DNA of 49,010 bases from Pseudomonadota bacterium (GCA_018818835.1 JAHIRD010000167.1:1-49010); one strand, 5' to 3'; shown: positions 32,921-42,922, counted from the first letter of the stretch. Notes: a model not told the origin generated them from the letters alone. A program made the numbers and translations.

Positions 32921-35347
32921 TTAACTGTTCAATCCCGCCTTGAGTTTATCCAACGCTGCCTTGGCGTCCGGATATCCGTGGTAATCCTTACCGTTGTTCA
33001 CGGCCTTTTCCAGGGCACTCTTGGCCTCATCCACCCTATCCTGCTTCAGGTACACCATTCCTGCATGATAATTAATCACCGGGTTGTCCGGTTTTTCAAC
33101 CAAGACCTGGTTGATCAGTGCGGATGCTTTCGTCATGTCACCCATCCTGTAATAAAGCCAGGCCAGAGTATCCAGCGCCGCAAGATCATCCGGTCGTTTA
33201 TCAACGACATTCTGGGCGTAGGTGATGGCTTCCCTGATATCCGCATCGTTTTGAGGATACTCTCCCAAAAGAAAAGCCAGATTATTAGCCGCATCAAGAT
33301 TCCCCGGCATTTTCTTCACGATGCGTTTATAGACATCAATGGACTTTTGGTACTGTTTCTCATTTTCATAAAGAATGGCAAGTATCATGGCTGCTGACAT
33401 GGAGTCAGGATTTTTAGCAGATATGGCCTCAAAGATTTTTAGGGCTGTTTTCTGTTTTTTCTGAGTGATATAGAGTTTGGCCAGATTAAGATAGGGATCT
33501 TTCCATTCCGGTTTTAACTCTGTGGCTTTTAAAAATGCCTTTTCAGAAGGATCATACTTCTTTTCTGAAAAAAGCAGACGGCCAAGGATATTATAATAAA
33601 GTGGTTCATCCTTTTTTTTGTCAATCTGATCCTGACACAAGGCCTTTGCCTCAGGATAGCGTTTTTGTTCAGCCATGAGCTTGACCATGGGTAAGATCAC
33701 ATTTGGGTTATCAGGACTAAGGTCATCCGCTTTTTTTAACTCCTGAAATGCTTTTTCCGTCTGCCCTTGGGTTTCATAAAGATTCGCAATTTTTACATAA
33801 GCCAGATAATGGTCAGGTGCGATTTTCTTTATAACATCATAGTGTTCATGGGCCTGGTCATATTTCTTTTCAGCCAGATATAAATCGCCAAAGTTGGCAA
33901 AGGTCCCAAGGTCCTTGGGATGATGTTCCGTAAGTGCGGTAAACTCTTTTTCAGCACCGGATAAATCTTTATTTTTCATATGATACCGGATGAGAACCAT
34001 TCTGAGATCTTTGGAATCCGGGTTGCTATTCACCCCCCGCTTTAACGTGTCGTAAGCAAGTTCAGGCTGATTGTTCATCACATATGATTTGGTAAGATTA
34101 AGGTATGCGTTGACGGATTTGGGATTTTCAGCAATCACGGTCCTAAGAGCCGTAATGGCGTCAAAATACTTTCCGTCATTCATTAATAGAAGCCCGTGCA
34201 TATACAAGGCATCGATATTTTTCGGACTGACACTCAAAACATCGTCAATATAACCTGAAGCTTTTTCTTTCTCATTTTTCAGTATATGAATTTCAGCCAG
34301 TTTGTTTTTGACTCTGATCAAAACCGGATCTTCATTATCGTCTGTATAAGAAAGACCCTTCTCAAGCAGATTGAAGCCTTCATCAGCTTTGTTATCGTTA
34401 TAATAAAAATTGCTCAGTGCAAGAAGAAGATCCACATCTTTATCAAACCGATTCATGCCATCCTGGAGTGTTTTTTCAGCCAACTCCTTTTCATTCAACC
34501 GGAAAAAGTATTCTGCCAGGCGTACATAATTTTTACTCCTTACCTCGTGTTCGTCTTTGGCAATAAGGGTGGTATAAAGTAAGGCAATGGCCTTTTCTTT
34601 TTGATTCGTACGAAAATAAACATCGGCAAGAGCGTATTTATGTTCATCCTTTTCGGGCTCTTGTTCCATAAACTCTTTGAGGATGACAGAAAGCTTTTCA
34701 TCATTCTTGTTCTGGCTGTAATAAAGAGCCAATGCAATTTTAAGCGACTTATTGTCCGGATTTTTTTTTTCGCCTTCAAGCAGAATGGCCTCAGATTTAT
34801 CACTGTGGGCTTGTTTGGTGTATAAAGAGGATAACATCATATACAGCTCAGGTTCATGCGCATCCCCATCTTTTAATTCATTAAGAAGCGTTTCAGCCTC
34901 ATCGAGTTTTCCCGCCTGGAGATAAACCGATGATTTCAGAAGTAAACCCTGTCTGTTGGCTGCATCTTTTGCAAGAATCTCTTCAACTTTCGCCTTGACC
35001 TTATCCGACTGCCGCGCTGCCATATACAGCTTACCCAGTTCGATTTTAACCTCAATGTTATCCGGTGCCAGTGTTTCCGCTTTGAATAGATGTGCATATG
35101 CTTTTTGATAGTCTTTATCACCCAACTCACAGAGCCCCAGGTAGTAATAGGCATCGACGTAATTGACGTCGATTTGTATGGCGTTTTTAAACTCAAGTTT
35201 TGCCATGGTATAATTTTGTTTTTCATAAAGGGCTTTACCTTTATTCAGAAATTTCACTTTTTTTTCATCAGGTCCGCTGCATGAAAAAAGGCATGATGTT
35301 ATTGCGCTGACCATGACAATCCATGTGACTATTTTTTTAGGTTTCAT
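32921..35347 (-). CDS. TPR lipoprotein of the PEP-CTERM/exosortase system (PrsT-like)
   Basis: 808 residues. The N-terminal signal ends in SCLFSC with a lipid-attachment Cys23. The remainder consists almost entirely of tetratricopeptide repeats (roughly 20), recognisable by the 34-residue rhythm, for example YEKQNYTMAKLEFKNAIQID, YFDAITALRTVIAENPKSVN and LDTLAWLYYRMGDMTKASAL. Size, lipidation and position match the putative PEP-CTERM system TPR lipoprotein called PrsT in exosortase loci. It probably scaffolds periplasmic assembly or secretion complexes. GGGAG lies six bases before the ATG. It is the second gene of the locus, 15 bases after the phosphosugar transferase. Confidence 0.87.
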   Translation of the reverse strand: MKPKKIVTWIVMVSAITSCLFSCSGPDEKKVKFLNKGKALYEKQNYTMAKLEFKNAIQIDVNYVDAYYYLGLCELGDKDYQKAYAHLFKAETLAPDNIEVKIELGKLYMAARQSDKVKAKVEEILAKDAANRQGLLLKSSVYLQAGKLDEAETLLNELKDGDAHEPELYMMLSSLYTKQAHSDKSEAILLEGEKKNPDNKSLKIALALYYSQNKNDEKLSVILKEFMEQEPEKDEHKYALADVYFRTNQKEKAIALLYTTLIAKDEHEVRSKNYVRLAEYFFRLNEKELAEKTLQDGMNRFDKDVDLLLALSNFYYNDNKADEGFNLLEKGLSYTDDNEDPVLIRVKNKLAEIHILKNEKEKASGYIDDVLSVSPKNIDALYMHGLLLMNDGKYFDAITALRTVIAENPKSVNAYLNLTKSYVMNNQPELAYDTLKRGVNSNPDSKDLRMVLIRYHMKNKDLSGAEKEFTALTEHHPKDLGTFANFGDLYLAEKKYDQAHEHYDVIKKIAPDHYLAYVKIANLYETQGQTEKAFQELKKADDLSPDNPNVILPMVKLMAEQKRYPEAKALCQDQIDKKKDEPLYYNILGRLLFSEKKYDPSEKAFLKATELKPEWKDPYLNLAKLYITQKKQKTALKIFEAISAKNPDSMSAAMILAILYENEKQYQKSIDVYKRIVKKMPGNLDAANNLAFLLGEYPQNDADIREAITYAQNVVDKRPDDLAALDTLAWLYYRMGDMTKASALINQVLVEKPDNPVINYHAGMVYLKQDRVDEAKSALEKAVNNGKDYHGYPDAKAALDKLKAGLNS

Positions 35348-35362
35348 TGTGTACTCCCATAT

Positions 35363-37024
35363 TTAAAAGGAAATAACATGCCAAATATCCCCCATGATAA
35401 ATTTCGTAAAAAGTAAACCGATGATCGTATAATTCATCAGGGACAAAAACGACGTATTCTCTCTCAACTCACCGGCAAGAACTTCATAACCAAATAAAAA
35501 GACCATGATTTTGATCGTGATTTTCATAAAATCAAACCCGATAATCTGAAACTTGATCAGCAAAGGAAGGCACACCGTGATAAACAATATCAGATAATCA
35601 TGGGGTGTCGGTTTAAAACCCTTTTTCCGACGGGTAAATTTCAGAGTCATAAGCATGAAAAGGGTTAGAATACCGAATGACACATCGTAACAGGTGGACA
35701 GAACGTGGTGATCCCAGGCAACCAGGCTGTCTTCTGAAAAATACATTAAAAAGGGGGTAATAAGATAAAAGCAGTACCTTAAGCGGAGTTGTTTCCCGGG
35801 CCTGCCCTGCCTTAGTATGAAAAGCAACAAAGCGATCAAGGGAACTCCAAAACCCATATACAGAGGTAAGTCTACCGGAATCAAAGATGTTAGGATGATT
35901 ATGGCCAGAAAAAAATATTTTAAGGCATAAAATGACACTTTGATCAAGATCTGCTTATCTCGATATTCTTTAAATTTCCCTTTAATCACAAGGTCAACAA
36001 GACTGCTGCGTTGATACTGCCAGCCGTATTTTCCGGCAGCATGAAACGCTGAGATGACAGTTGCTGCAAAAAGAAGATATGTGATCAAAAGATGCCATTC
36101 CGAATAAAACCGGAACATATAAGCCAGACTCACCAGAGCTGACTGAAGAAGATACACCACAAACACCGCTTCAGAATGGTAAAGCCCAAGATCCATAAGC
36201 CTGTGATGGAAGTGGGATTTGTCGGCCTTGAAGGGCGATTGTCCTTTAATAATACGACCTGTCATGACCGTCAGGGTATCCAGAATGGGAAAGCCGAGAA
36301 GAATCATGGGAAACAAAGGACTGATGGGATCATTGTTTTGGCTTATATAAATGGAAAGGGTGATGGCCAGAAATCCCAGAAGCTGGCTTCCCGTGTCTCC
36401 CATAAAAATACTGGCCGGATGCGTGTTAAAACGCAAAAAACCAAAAACCGCTCCGATCACGGCCAGGGATAACACGCAGATGGACATCATACCCAGGCTG
36501 TAGGCCAGATAGGAAAGACAGAGGAAACATAAAATAATGATTCCACCGGCCAGGCCATCCAGGCCGTCCGACAGATTGACGGCATTGGTTACACCAACGA
36601 TGGCCACAAGGGTCAGAGGAAGTGAGACAAACCTTGGGATTATTGTTCCTGCAGGCAACAGGTTACCCACCGAGGAGATACTGATTCCCCCCAGTCCCAT
36701 AACCACCAAAGCCGCCATGACTTGTCCCAGAAATTTAACGCCATACCCCAGGTCTTTCACATCATCTAAAAAACCAAAAACAACGATCACCGCCGAACCG
36801 GCAAGAATCGCTATCACGCCCTGACCGGACGGGAGCCAGATCAATGACGGGAAAAGTATTCCCAAGGCCATGGCAAGGCCGCCGATTTTAGGAACAGGGA
36901 CCTGATGAACCTTTCGTTCATTGGGAAGATCCACAGCATTCATTCCAATAGCCATACTCTTGAACAAAGGAATCAAAGAAAGGGTGATGAACAATGACAT
37001 CAGTAAGGTCGAAAGATAAATCAT
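35363..37024 (-). CDS. Undecaprenyl-phosphate sugar-1-phosphate transferase (WecA/TagO/MraY family), extended
   Basis: 553 residues from the ATG at 37024. The first about 330 are the eleven-helix MraY-superfamily core, with VFGFLDDVKDLG (the Asp-Asp motif), NAVNLSDGLDGLAGG, FMGDTGSQLLGF and the His-rich ADKSHFHHRLMDLGL. This enzyme starts the repeat unit by moving a sugar phosphate from a UDP-sugar to undecaprenyl phosphate in the inner membrane. About 220 extra residues follow, with six to seven more hydrophobic helices, a length seen in some exosortase-locus members but not in WecA. Upstream codons to 37096 are discarded because the sequence there is not family-like. It is the first gene of the unidirectional locus. 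Confidence 0.9.
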   Translation of the reverse strand: MIYLSTLLMSLFITLSLIPLFKSMAIGMNAVDLPNERKVHQVPVPKIGGLAMALGILFPSLIWLPSGQGVIAILAGSAVIVVFGFLDDVKDLGYGVKFLGQVMAALVVMGLGGISISSVGNLLPAGTIIPRFVSLPLTLVAIVGVTNAVNLSDGLDGLAGGIIILCFLCLSYLAYSLGMMSICVLSLAVIGAVFGFLRFNTHPASIFMGDTGSQLLGFLAITLSIYISQNNDPISPLFPMILLGFPILDTLTVMTGRIIKGQSPFKADKSHFHHRLMDLGLYHSEAVFVVYLLQSALVSLAYMFRFYSEWHLLITYLLFAATVISAFHAAGKYGWQYQRSSLVDLVIKGKFKEYRDKQILIKVSFYALKYFFLAIIILTSLIPVDLPLYMGFGVPLIALLLFILRQGRPGKQLRLRYCFYLITPFLMYFSEDSLVAWDHHVLSTCYDVSFGILTLFMLMTLKFTRRKKGFKPTPHDYLILFITVCLPLLIKFQIIGFDFMKITIKIMVFLFGYEVLAGELRENTSFLSLMNYTIIGLLFTKFIMGDIWHVISF

Positions 37025-37491
37025 ATGAATGTGTCGTTTGTTCCCAATGGTGTTGTAAAAATTGGTATTTTCTGATCCCAAAATACAGCTCCGCACGGTC
37101 GATTACATTCTGACAGTACCCAGGATCAAAGTGTGGTGATGTATATCATGCCATTCATTACGCAATTATTAATGGGTGGTTAGAATTATGTTACAGCCTT
37201 TAAAAACAAGGGGAATGTAAACGAAAGGGGAAAATATGAAGTTCGGACAATGACCCTGTTCAGGGCTGTAACCAAAATTTAATGGAGTGTTAACGCAGAT
37301 CAAACAATTCAATTCTATATAGTTCACACCACGACCGTTATCACTAACAAAATACAACACTTTGTTTATACTTCGGATACATCTCAAACGAAGCGTGGAA
37401 TGACAAAGATCTGCCCTTGGATCGGTTCGTCCTGAACATATAAAAGGGTTTTGCATCAAACAATGAAACCGCGAGGTTAAAAAGATTTTAT
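37025..37491. other. Divergent control region between the exopolysaccharide locus and the surface-protein genes
   Basis: 467 bases without a plausible gene; a minus-strand frame at 37169-37459 has no protein character. Promoters for the 15-gene minus-strand locus and for the plus-strand VPLPA gene should lie here. I found no strong -35/-10 pair, and no GG-N10-GC match; the nearest, around 37283, has the wrong spacing. Confidence 0.45.
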
Positions 37492-38190
37492 ATGAACAAA
37501 TTCAACATTCTTCTTTTAACACTGATCTCTTTTACCCGAATGGCCTCCGATTCCTGCGCCTATTATATGGAGGTAGGCTCCCTTTCCATGGACCGGGCTG
37601 GTTCCACCCGACAATACATTGAAGGAAACGACCGGTATCTCAGCCAGACCTTTCAAGTGACCAACATAGGTGACGACAATTTAAGCCATGTGGGTCTGGC
37701 CTGGACATTCGTTTACTCGGGCAATTGGGCCTTTGATTACGACAGCCAAACCCACAGCTGGCAACGTGAGATCACAATGAATGACGAATCCCAAGGGGTT
37801 CATTCCCTGGAAGTCTTCACCCAGTCACCGTTTGATGATTCAGGTGAACAAACCTACTTGTCCCTTAATAGAGATATCACGAACCTTTCCCTGAGTTACT
37901 CAGCCAACAATCGAATCACAGACCATCCCCTCTTTTTGAATGAGGCCGATGAGGTTCCTGTGTTCTGGCTGGGTGATCTGGCCCCGGGCCAAAGTGTTTT
38001 TCTGGCCTGGTATGCCTTGCAAACACCTTATATTTCGGATGTCACGGATTCAGCCTGGAGCTTTCATATCCAAAACAGTTTTGTGGCAGAATGCATCCCG
38101 ATCCCGGCCGTTCCCCTTGTCGGGAGCATCTGGTTTTTGGGGGGTGGCCTTTTGATTTTAATGAAGAAACAAGGGAAACGGTTCCACTAA
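37492..38190 (+). CDS. VPLPA-CTERM-type exported protein, probable exosortase substrate
   Basis: 232 residues. A signal peptide (MNKFNILLLTLISF ...) probably ends near Ala23 in DSCAYY. The middle is a beta-rich extracellular domain with no recognised family (QTFQVTNIGDDNLSHVGLAW, WLGDLAPGQSVFLAWYALQT). The C-terminus has the sorting signal in order: IPAVPLVGS, the membrane stretch IWFLGGGLLILM, then KKQGKRFH. This matches the VPLPA-type signal recognised by XrtD, encoded 18 kb away in the divergent locus. It opens the plus-strand surface-gene group, and a short gene follows after about 120 bases. No clear Shine-Dalgarno at ideal spacing. Confidence 0.8.
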   Translation: MNKFNILLLTLISFTRMASDSCAYYMEVGSLSMDRAGSTRQYIEGNDRYLSQTFQVTNIGDDNLSHVGLAWTFVYSGNWAFDYDSQTHSWQREITMNDESQGVHSLEVFTQSPFDDSGEQTYLSLNRDITNLSLSYSANNRITDHPLFLNEADEVPVFWLGDLAPGQSVFLAWYALQTPYISDVTDSAWSFHIQNSFVAECIPIPAVPLVGSIWFLGGGLLILMKKQGKRFH

Positions 38191-38309
38191 TATAATGATG
38201 TCAAAAAGGGGCGGTTTTCATACCGGTCCCTTATCATAGTCCGACACAATTTTGCCATTCACGATTATGTATGGCATCAATTTATACGTTTTGACATTGG
38301 AGGATGGTT

Positions 38310-38501
38310 ATGGATGGCCAGGTCGTGGTGCAGAAATTGGAGCAGAGCATTAAAAAAAAGGACTCCCATATCAAAAAACAGGAACGGCTTCTTGAATACC
38401 TGAACGTCTCACGGGAGAAAAAATTCACCGGTTACATCAAAATCAATTTCAGCCAGGGCATCATCGGCCGCATTGAAAAATTCGAAGAAATTCTTAAATA
38501 A
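38310..38501 (+). CDS. Small conserved-looking cytoplasmic protein, unknown
   Basis: 63 residues, starting at the ATG six bases after GGAGG (an ATG two codons earlier would sit directly on the ribosome site). Residues 5-38 are a strongly charged helix with heptad character (KLEQSIKKKDSHIKKQERLL). The tail FTGYIKINFSQGIIGRIEKF is a beta hairpin resembling short DUF2292/YezD-type proteins, which is only a weak resemblance. It ends 13 bases before the giant surface-protein ATG, so the two are likely co-transcribed and perhaps translationally linked. No signal peptide. Confidence 0.6.
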   Translation: MDGQVVVQKLEQSIKKKDSHIKKQERLLEYLNVSREKKFTGYIKINFSQGIIGRIEKFEEILK

Positions 38502-38514
38502 TAAAGAGGGTTAT

Positions 38515-41500
38515 ATGAGATCTGGAAAATATTTAATCGTTTGCCTGTTACTGGTCCTGATGACGGGGTTTATGCCGGTTTCGTCGTTTGCTTATTTTGA
38601 AAATGGCCATCTTATTCTAAGTGTTTACAATGAAAATGATCTGGAGATTGGTATTGATCTTGGTGTTGCTGCCGATATTCTAACAATCACGGCTACCAAT
38701 TTTGAACTCGCCCCGTCGGGGATGATCAGCCTGGATAAGTTTGGTGATAATGTTGAAGGCTGGAGTGATTTGAGTGCTGGTGCCTGGGGTGGAATCTCTA
38801 CCCTTTATAAAATCTATGTGGGCATAACCGATACACTATCCCCTCCAGTTCAAATTCCTTCGATCAGTAATTTTATGAATGGTGTTTTGATGACTTCAAC
38901 TGAGTATAGGAAAACAAACAACGGTGAACAATATGATGTGATCACTTCAAGTAACCAAAATTCATATGATATGAGATTAAACAGCAACTCAAACGCTCCC
39001 GGAACGTTTGGTGATATTAACATCAATGGATCTAACAATAAATCAGAAGCCAATCTTGGTGTTCTTGACACCGTAGGGTATGTGGATCTGCATCTGTTTG
39101 CTTATGATGCAATAACAAATATGGCGGGGTTAAGTGGTGGTGCAGAACCCAATGCCCTGATCAGAATCATGGCAGACGGCAGCGTGATTCTCAATCCTTA
39201 TGTTGCCCCACAGGTCAACACCCTCACCATCACAGCATCTGCCAATCCCACAGCCCTTGATGAAGGAAGTTCGACTCAAGTCCAGTTGATTGGATCTGCA
39301 ATGGACACCCTGGGAGACGCTCTTGAATATTCATGGGCCCAGACTGAAGGCCCCATCGTGACACTTTCGGGTGCAGGCGATGCAGCCACCCGGAGTTTCA
39401 CCGCACCCAATGTGGGGTATGGCGGGGCCATCCTCACCTTTCAACTCACGGTCACGGATCTGCACAGCAACAGCAACACGTCCGACCCGGTGACGGTCAC
39501 CGTGAATTTCGTCAACCAAGTGCCTTTAGCCAATGCAGGGCCGGACCTGTATCTTGATCGTGACACGTCCCCAGACACCATCACTCTTCAGGGCTCTGCA
39601 CATGATCCTGATGGGGGAGATACCATCACCATCGCCTGGGCACAGGTCAGCGGAAACCCTGTAACCCTCTCCAGTTCCAATACAGCCACCCCATCCTTTT
39701 CCCTGGCCGAGGTGAGCAGCTCGGACAGCTCCCTTGAATTCCGGATCAGTGTCACAGACCTGAGCGGAGCTGTAACCACCGATACAATGATTGTCTCTCT
39801 GACCAGCCCCCCCACGGCGCAAGCCCAGGCTAGTCCGAACAATGTCGATGAAGTCCACGGTTCCACCGTTCCCGTGACATTGGTGGGTTCGGGGTCCACG
39901 GACCCTGAGGGGGATATCGTCTCCTATGTTTGGGCCTATTCAGGGTCTCTATCACTGACCGTTTCCAACGATGACACCACCCGGCCAGACCGGGTTATCC
40001 AAATTCCCGAAGTGGGATTTGGCGGAGCCCAGCTTGAATTCATCCTGACCGTGACCGATTCAAGTGGGAACACAGACTCCGATACCTTAACCATCACCGT
40101 CAACAATATGAACCGGGAACCTGAGCTTGTCATTGTTTCACCCGGAACTGTAATTGAAGGCAACGAGTTCACATTGGACGCTACAGGAAGCTCTGATCCT
40201 GACGGGCCTGCTGCCACGGAATTTTCTTCCATTGTCTGGACCCAATTGAATGAGACACCTGCAAATCATGCCGAACGTTTGGATAATGAGGTGGCCCTTG
40301 CTCCCCGTTACAGAGCACCGAGTCTGGAATACGGTGATAACCTGACCCTTGAATTCGAACTGTCGGTCACAGACACATCAGGAAGCACAAAAACAGCCCC
40401 AGTGTCGGTTCCGGTCACCTATGGCAACCACATTCCCACTGCCCCATCCATCAATGCTCCCAGATATACCGGCGGGATTTATTCGTCAGACAACGGCGAG
40501 GTCAACACCCTGACCCCCACTCTATCGGTCAACAATGCATCCGATGGTGACGGCCAGACCCTGACCTACCATTTCCAGCTGGCCGCCAATTCATCCATGA
40601 CCTCTATTCTGGCTGAAAGATCGGGTATCACCCAGGGGACCTCCATCACATCCTGGAATATCAGTGCCGAAGATTTTCTTATCTCCGGCCATAGCCTGGA
40701 TGATGAAACAATCTATTACTTCCGGGCATCTGCCACAGACGGTCTTTCTCTTTCCAACGAAATCCTCTGGTCACAAACCGCCGCGTTCTTTGTCAACCTG
40801 GCCAATGATGCCCCCACCCTTCCGGGCGTGATCTACCCGCCAGACAATACCGTCATCCGAACCCTGACCCCCTGGTTCTGCCTGAGCAATGCCACGGATC
40901 AGGATCATGACACCCTGGTTTATGACTTCCGTATTTACAGTTTTGAGAACGGTATCCAAGGGGATCTGCTCGTATCCACCGGGGAACAGCCCATTGCCCA
41001 GGGAAACGTTGCTGTGGATGATGAGGGCAACCCATTGAGTACCCCGGCCCAGGGCGAAACCTCCTGGAAACCTTCCATCATCCTCACGGACAACAGCACG
41101 TACCTCTGGAAAGTCCGAGCCATGGACATCAATCTTGGCGAGGTTTCCGTGGAACGTGACTGGAAGACCCTCACATTTACGATCAACACCGAGGACGACA
41201 CTCCGTCATCCCCGGTTGTGTATCATCCTGTCAACGGTTCCGAAGTGGACGTCCAAACCCCGACCTTGACCGTAACCAACGCTCAGGACAATGACCCGAA
41301 CGACATCCTGACCTATTATTTCGAAGTTACGTCAAAAGGGTCTGCCACAAGTTGTGAAGAGCGTTTCATAAACTGTGACGAGACAAATCTTTGTACGGTA
41401 TTTCAGTCCGGGTCCGTTGCCGAAGGAGCCGTGGACAACGAACTGCCAGGTGATCCAGGGTGGACAGATGTTGCCGATGAAGGTTCTTCATCGGGTGACT

Positions 41501-42903
41501 GGGAAATCCCGTTCAGCAGCACCACCACCTCCTGGACCCTGCCTTCAAACGAACCTGGTCTGCCCCTCAGCGACAACACCTATTACTGCTGGAGAGCACA
41601 GGCCCAGGATTCATCGGACCAGGTCAGCGAATGGACCTACAGCCGGTTTTTCGTAAACCGTTCAAACGATGCCCCTGAAGCTCCGGATATAGAAACTCCT
41701 CAAAACGGAAGCACGGTGATTCATTCAAGTGATCCGGCAAATACAAAAATAGCTCTTAAGATCCATGACGCCTTTGACATGGACCATGACAATCTGACCT
41801 ACAGGTTCGAATTATTCAATAACGATAATCCTGAAAACAGTGTGGCCATCCTTACAAAAACAAGCAACGAAACCACATGGGAGATCTCCAAACAATCATT
41901 GACCCATGGCCAGACCTATTATTGGCGGGTCCGGGCATCCGATGCCCATACGGACGGCCCCTGGTCCATGCTTGCCTCCTTCCGTTATTTCCAGGAATAT
42001 CCTCCGGTGCCGATCATCAACAGTCCGGCCCATGGCAGCGTGGTCAATTCCCTGACCCCGACCCTATCCGTGCTGAATTCCCAAAGCACTGAGCAGGATG
42101 ATATCACCTATGAATTCGAACTGTATGCAAGCAGCGCCATGAACGCGACATCCTATGTTGCACGTGCCGCCATTCCCCAGGGTGCTCCGGTCACCCAGTG
42201 GAAACTGTCTTCCCCTGCAACGCAGTGGTCCAACTCCTATCCTGCCCACACACTGTTTAACAGGACAAACTATTACTGGAAAGTCAAAGCAACCATCGGA
42301 TCTTTGAAAAGCAGCTGGACAAATACCTCCAGATTCAGTGTCAACTTGGATGCACAGGTCTTGGATGTGACTGTGGTAACCTCCCAGGCCGTGTTGGGCG
42401 CCTCGCTAACTGAACAGATCCTCCCGGTGAACGATGTGACAGGTCCACTTAACGGAATCAGTCTTACCATTCCCGCCGGAGAGATCAGCGAAAATGCCAC
42501 CCTCATTATCGGATATGTGACCAACCCCAGTACCCTGCCCTCGAATCTGGTGTCACTGTATCCCGTCATGGAATTCTTGCCTTCGGGTCTGACCTTCACA
42601 CACGGCATCCAATTGACCCTGCCCTGGAATATAAACGACCTGCCCTCGGGGGTTCTTGAAACCGCAACCGCCGTGGGGCTCTACTATTACAACACAGACA
42701 GCAACACCTGGGACCTGGTCCAGGAAATACCGATTGCATCCATTACCGGTGACACACTCACCTTCACCCTCAGCCATTTTTCAAGCTACGCCGTGGGGGT
42801 CAGTACCTCGGGTTTAGGATCATCCGATGATACGCCCGATTCGGGTTCATCTTCGGATGATAGCAGCAATTCCGGTTGTTTTATCGGATCGTCACGTATG
42901 TAG
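38515..42903 (+). CDS. Giant modular surface protein with PKD/REJ-like and FN3-like repeats
   Basis: 1462 residues. A signal peptide ends near SSFAYFENG. A unique N-terminal domain of about 210 residues (LILSVYNENDLEIGIDLGV...) resembles the start of many PEP-CTERM proteins. Then come four Ig/PKD-like repeats of about 100 residues, each with D-GS-DP-GD and LEF-L-VTD motifs, then five FN3-like repeats of about 130 residues marked by LTPTLSV-NA-D-D---LTY-FEL and YYWRVRA-D. A final beta domain ends in a Ser/Asp-rich linker and GCFIGSSRM. The Cys-Phe-Ile tail resembles the GCFIATAAYGS-type C-terminal signal of deltaproteobacterial surface proteins but stops at once. AGAGG precedes the ATG. Probably an extracellular adhesin or matrix protein; no catalytic motif seen. 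Confidence 0.82.
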   Translation: MRSGKYLIVCLLLVLMTGFMPVSSFAYFENGHLILSVYNENDLEIGIDLGVAADILTITATNFELAPSGMISLDKFGDNVEGWSDLSAGAWGGISTLYKIYVGITDTLSPPVQIPSISNFMNGVLMTSTEYRKTNNGEQYDVITSSNQNSYDMRLNSNSNAPGTFGDININGSNNKSEANLGVLDTVGYVDLHLFAYDAITNMAGLSGGAEPNALIRIMADGSVILNPYVAPQVNTLTITASANPTALDEGSSTQVQLIGSAMDTLGDALEYSWAQTEGPIVTLSGAGDAATRSFTAPNVGYGGAILTFQLTVTDLHSNSNTSDPVTVTVNFVNQVPLANAGPDLYLDRDTSPDTITLQGSAHDPDGGDTITIAWAQVSGNPVTLSSSNTATPSFSLAEVSSSDSSLEFRISVTDLSGAVTTDTMIVSLTSPPTAQAQASPNNVDEVHGSTVPVTLVGSGSTDPEGDIVSYVWAYSGSLSLTVSNDDTTRPDRVIQIPEVGFGGAQLEFILTVTDSSGNTDSDTLTITVNNMNREPELVIVSPGTVIEGNEFTLDATGSSDPDGPAATEFSSIVWTQLNETPANHAERLDNEVALAPRYRAPSLEYGDNLTLEFELSVTDTSGSTKTAPVSVPVTYGNHIPTAPSINAPRYTGGIYSSDNGEVNTLTPTLSVNNASDGDGQTLTYHFQLAANSSMTSILAERSGITQGTSITSWNISAEDFLISGHSLDDETIYYFRASATDGLSLSNEILWSQTAAFFVNLANDAPTLPGVIYPPDNTVIRTLTPWFCLSNATDQDHDTLVYDFRIYSFENGIQGDLLVSTGEQPIAQGNVAVDDEGNPLSTPAQGETSWKPSIILTDNSTYLWKVRAMDINLGEVSVERDWKTLTFTINTEDDTPSSPVVYHPVNGSEVDVQTPTLTVTNAQDNDPNDILTYYFEVTSKGSATSCEERFINCDETNLCTVFQSGSVAEGAVDNELPGDPGWTDVADEGSSSGDWEIPFSSTTTSWTLPSNEPGLPLSDNTYYCWRAQAQDSSDQVSEWTYSRFFVNRSNDAPEAPDIETPQNGSTVIHSSDPANTKIALKIHDAFDMDHDNLTYRFELFNNDNPENSVAILTKTSNETTWEISKQSLTHGQTYYWRVRASDAHTDGPWSMLASFRYFQEYPPVPIINSPAHGSVVNSLTPTLSVLNSQSTEQDDITYEFELYASSAMNATSYVARAAIPQGAPVTQWKLSSPATQWSNSYPAHTLFNRTNYYWKVKATIGSLKSSWTNTSRFSVNLDAQVLDVTVVTSQAVLGASLTEQILPVNDVTGPLNGISLTIPAGEISENATLIIGYVTNPSTLPSNLVSLYPVMEFLPSGLTFTHGIQLTLPWNINDLPSGVLETATAVGLYYYNTDSNTWDLVQEIPIASITGDTLTFTLSHFSSYAVGVSTSGLGSSDDTPDSGSSSDDSSNSGCFIGSSRM

Positions 42904-42922
42904 CCTTTCCGCTCAGCCCTTC

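Noticed and set aside
37283-37297. Possible sigma-54 site upstream of the VPLPA gene
   Set aside because: GG and GC are nine rather than ten bases apart and the flanking bases do not fit TGGCAC/TTGC.
37169-37459. 96-codon minus-strand frame in the divergent control region
   Set aside because: No ribosome site, no recognisable domain and no continuity with neighbouring genes.
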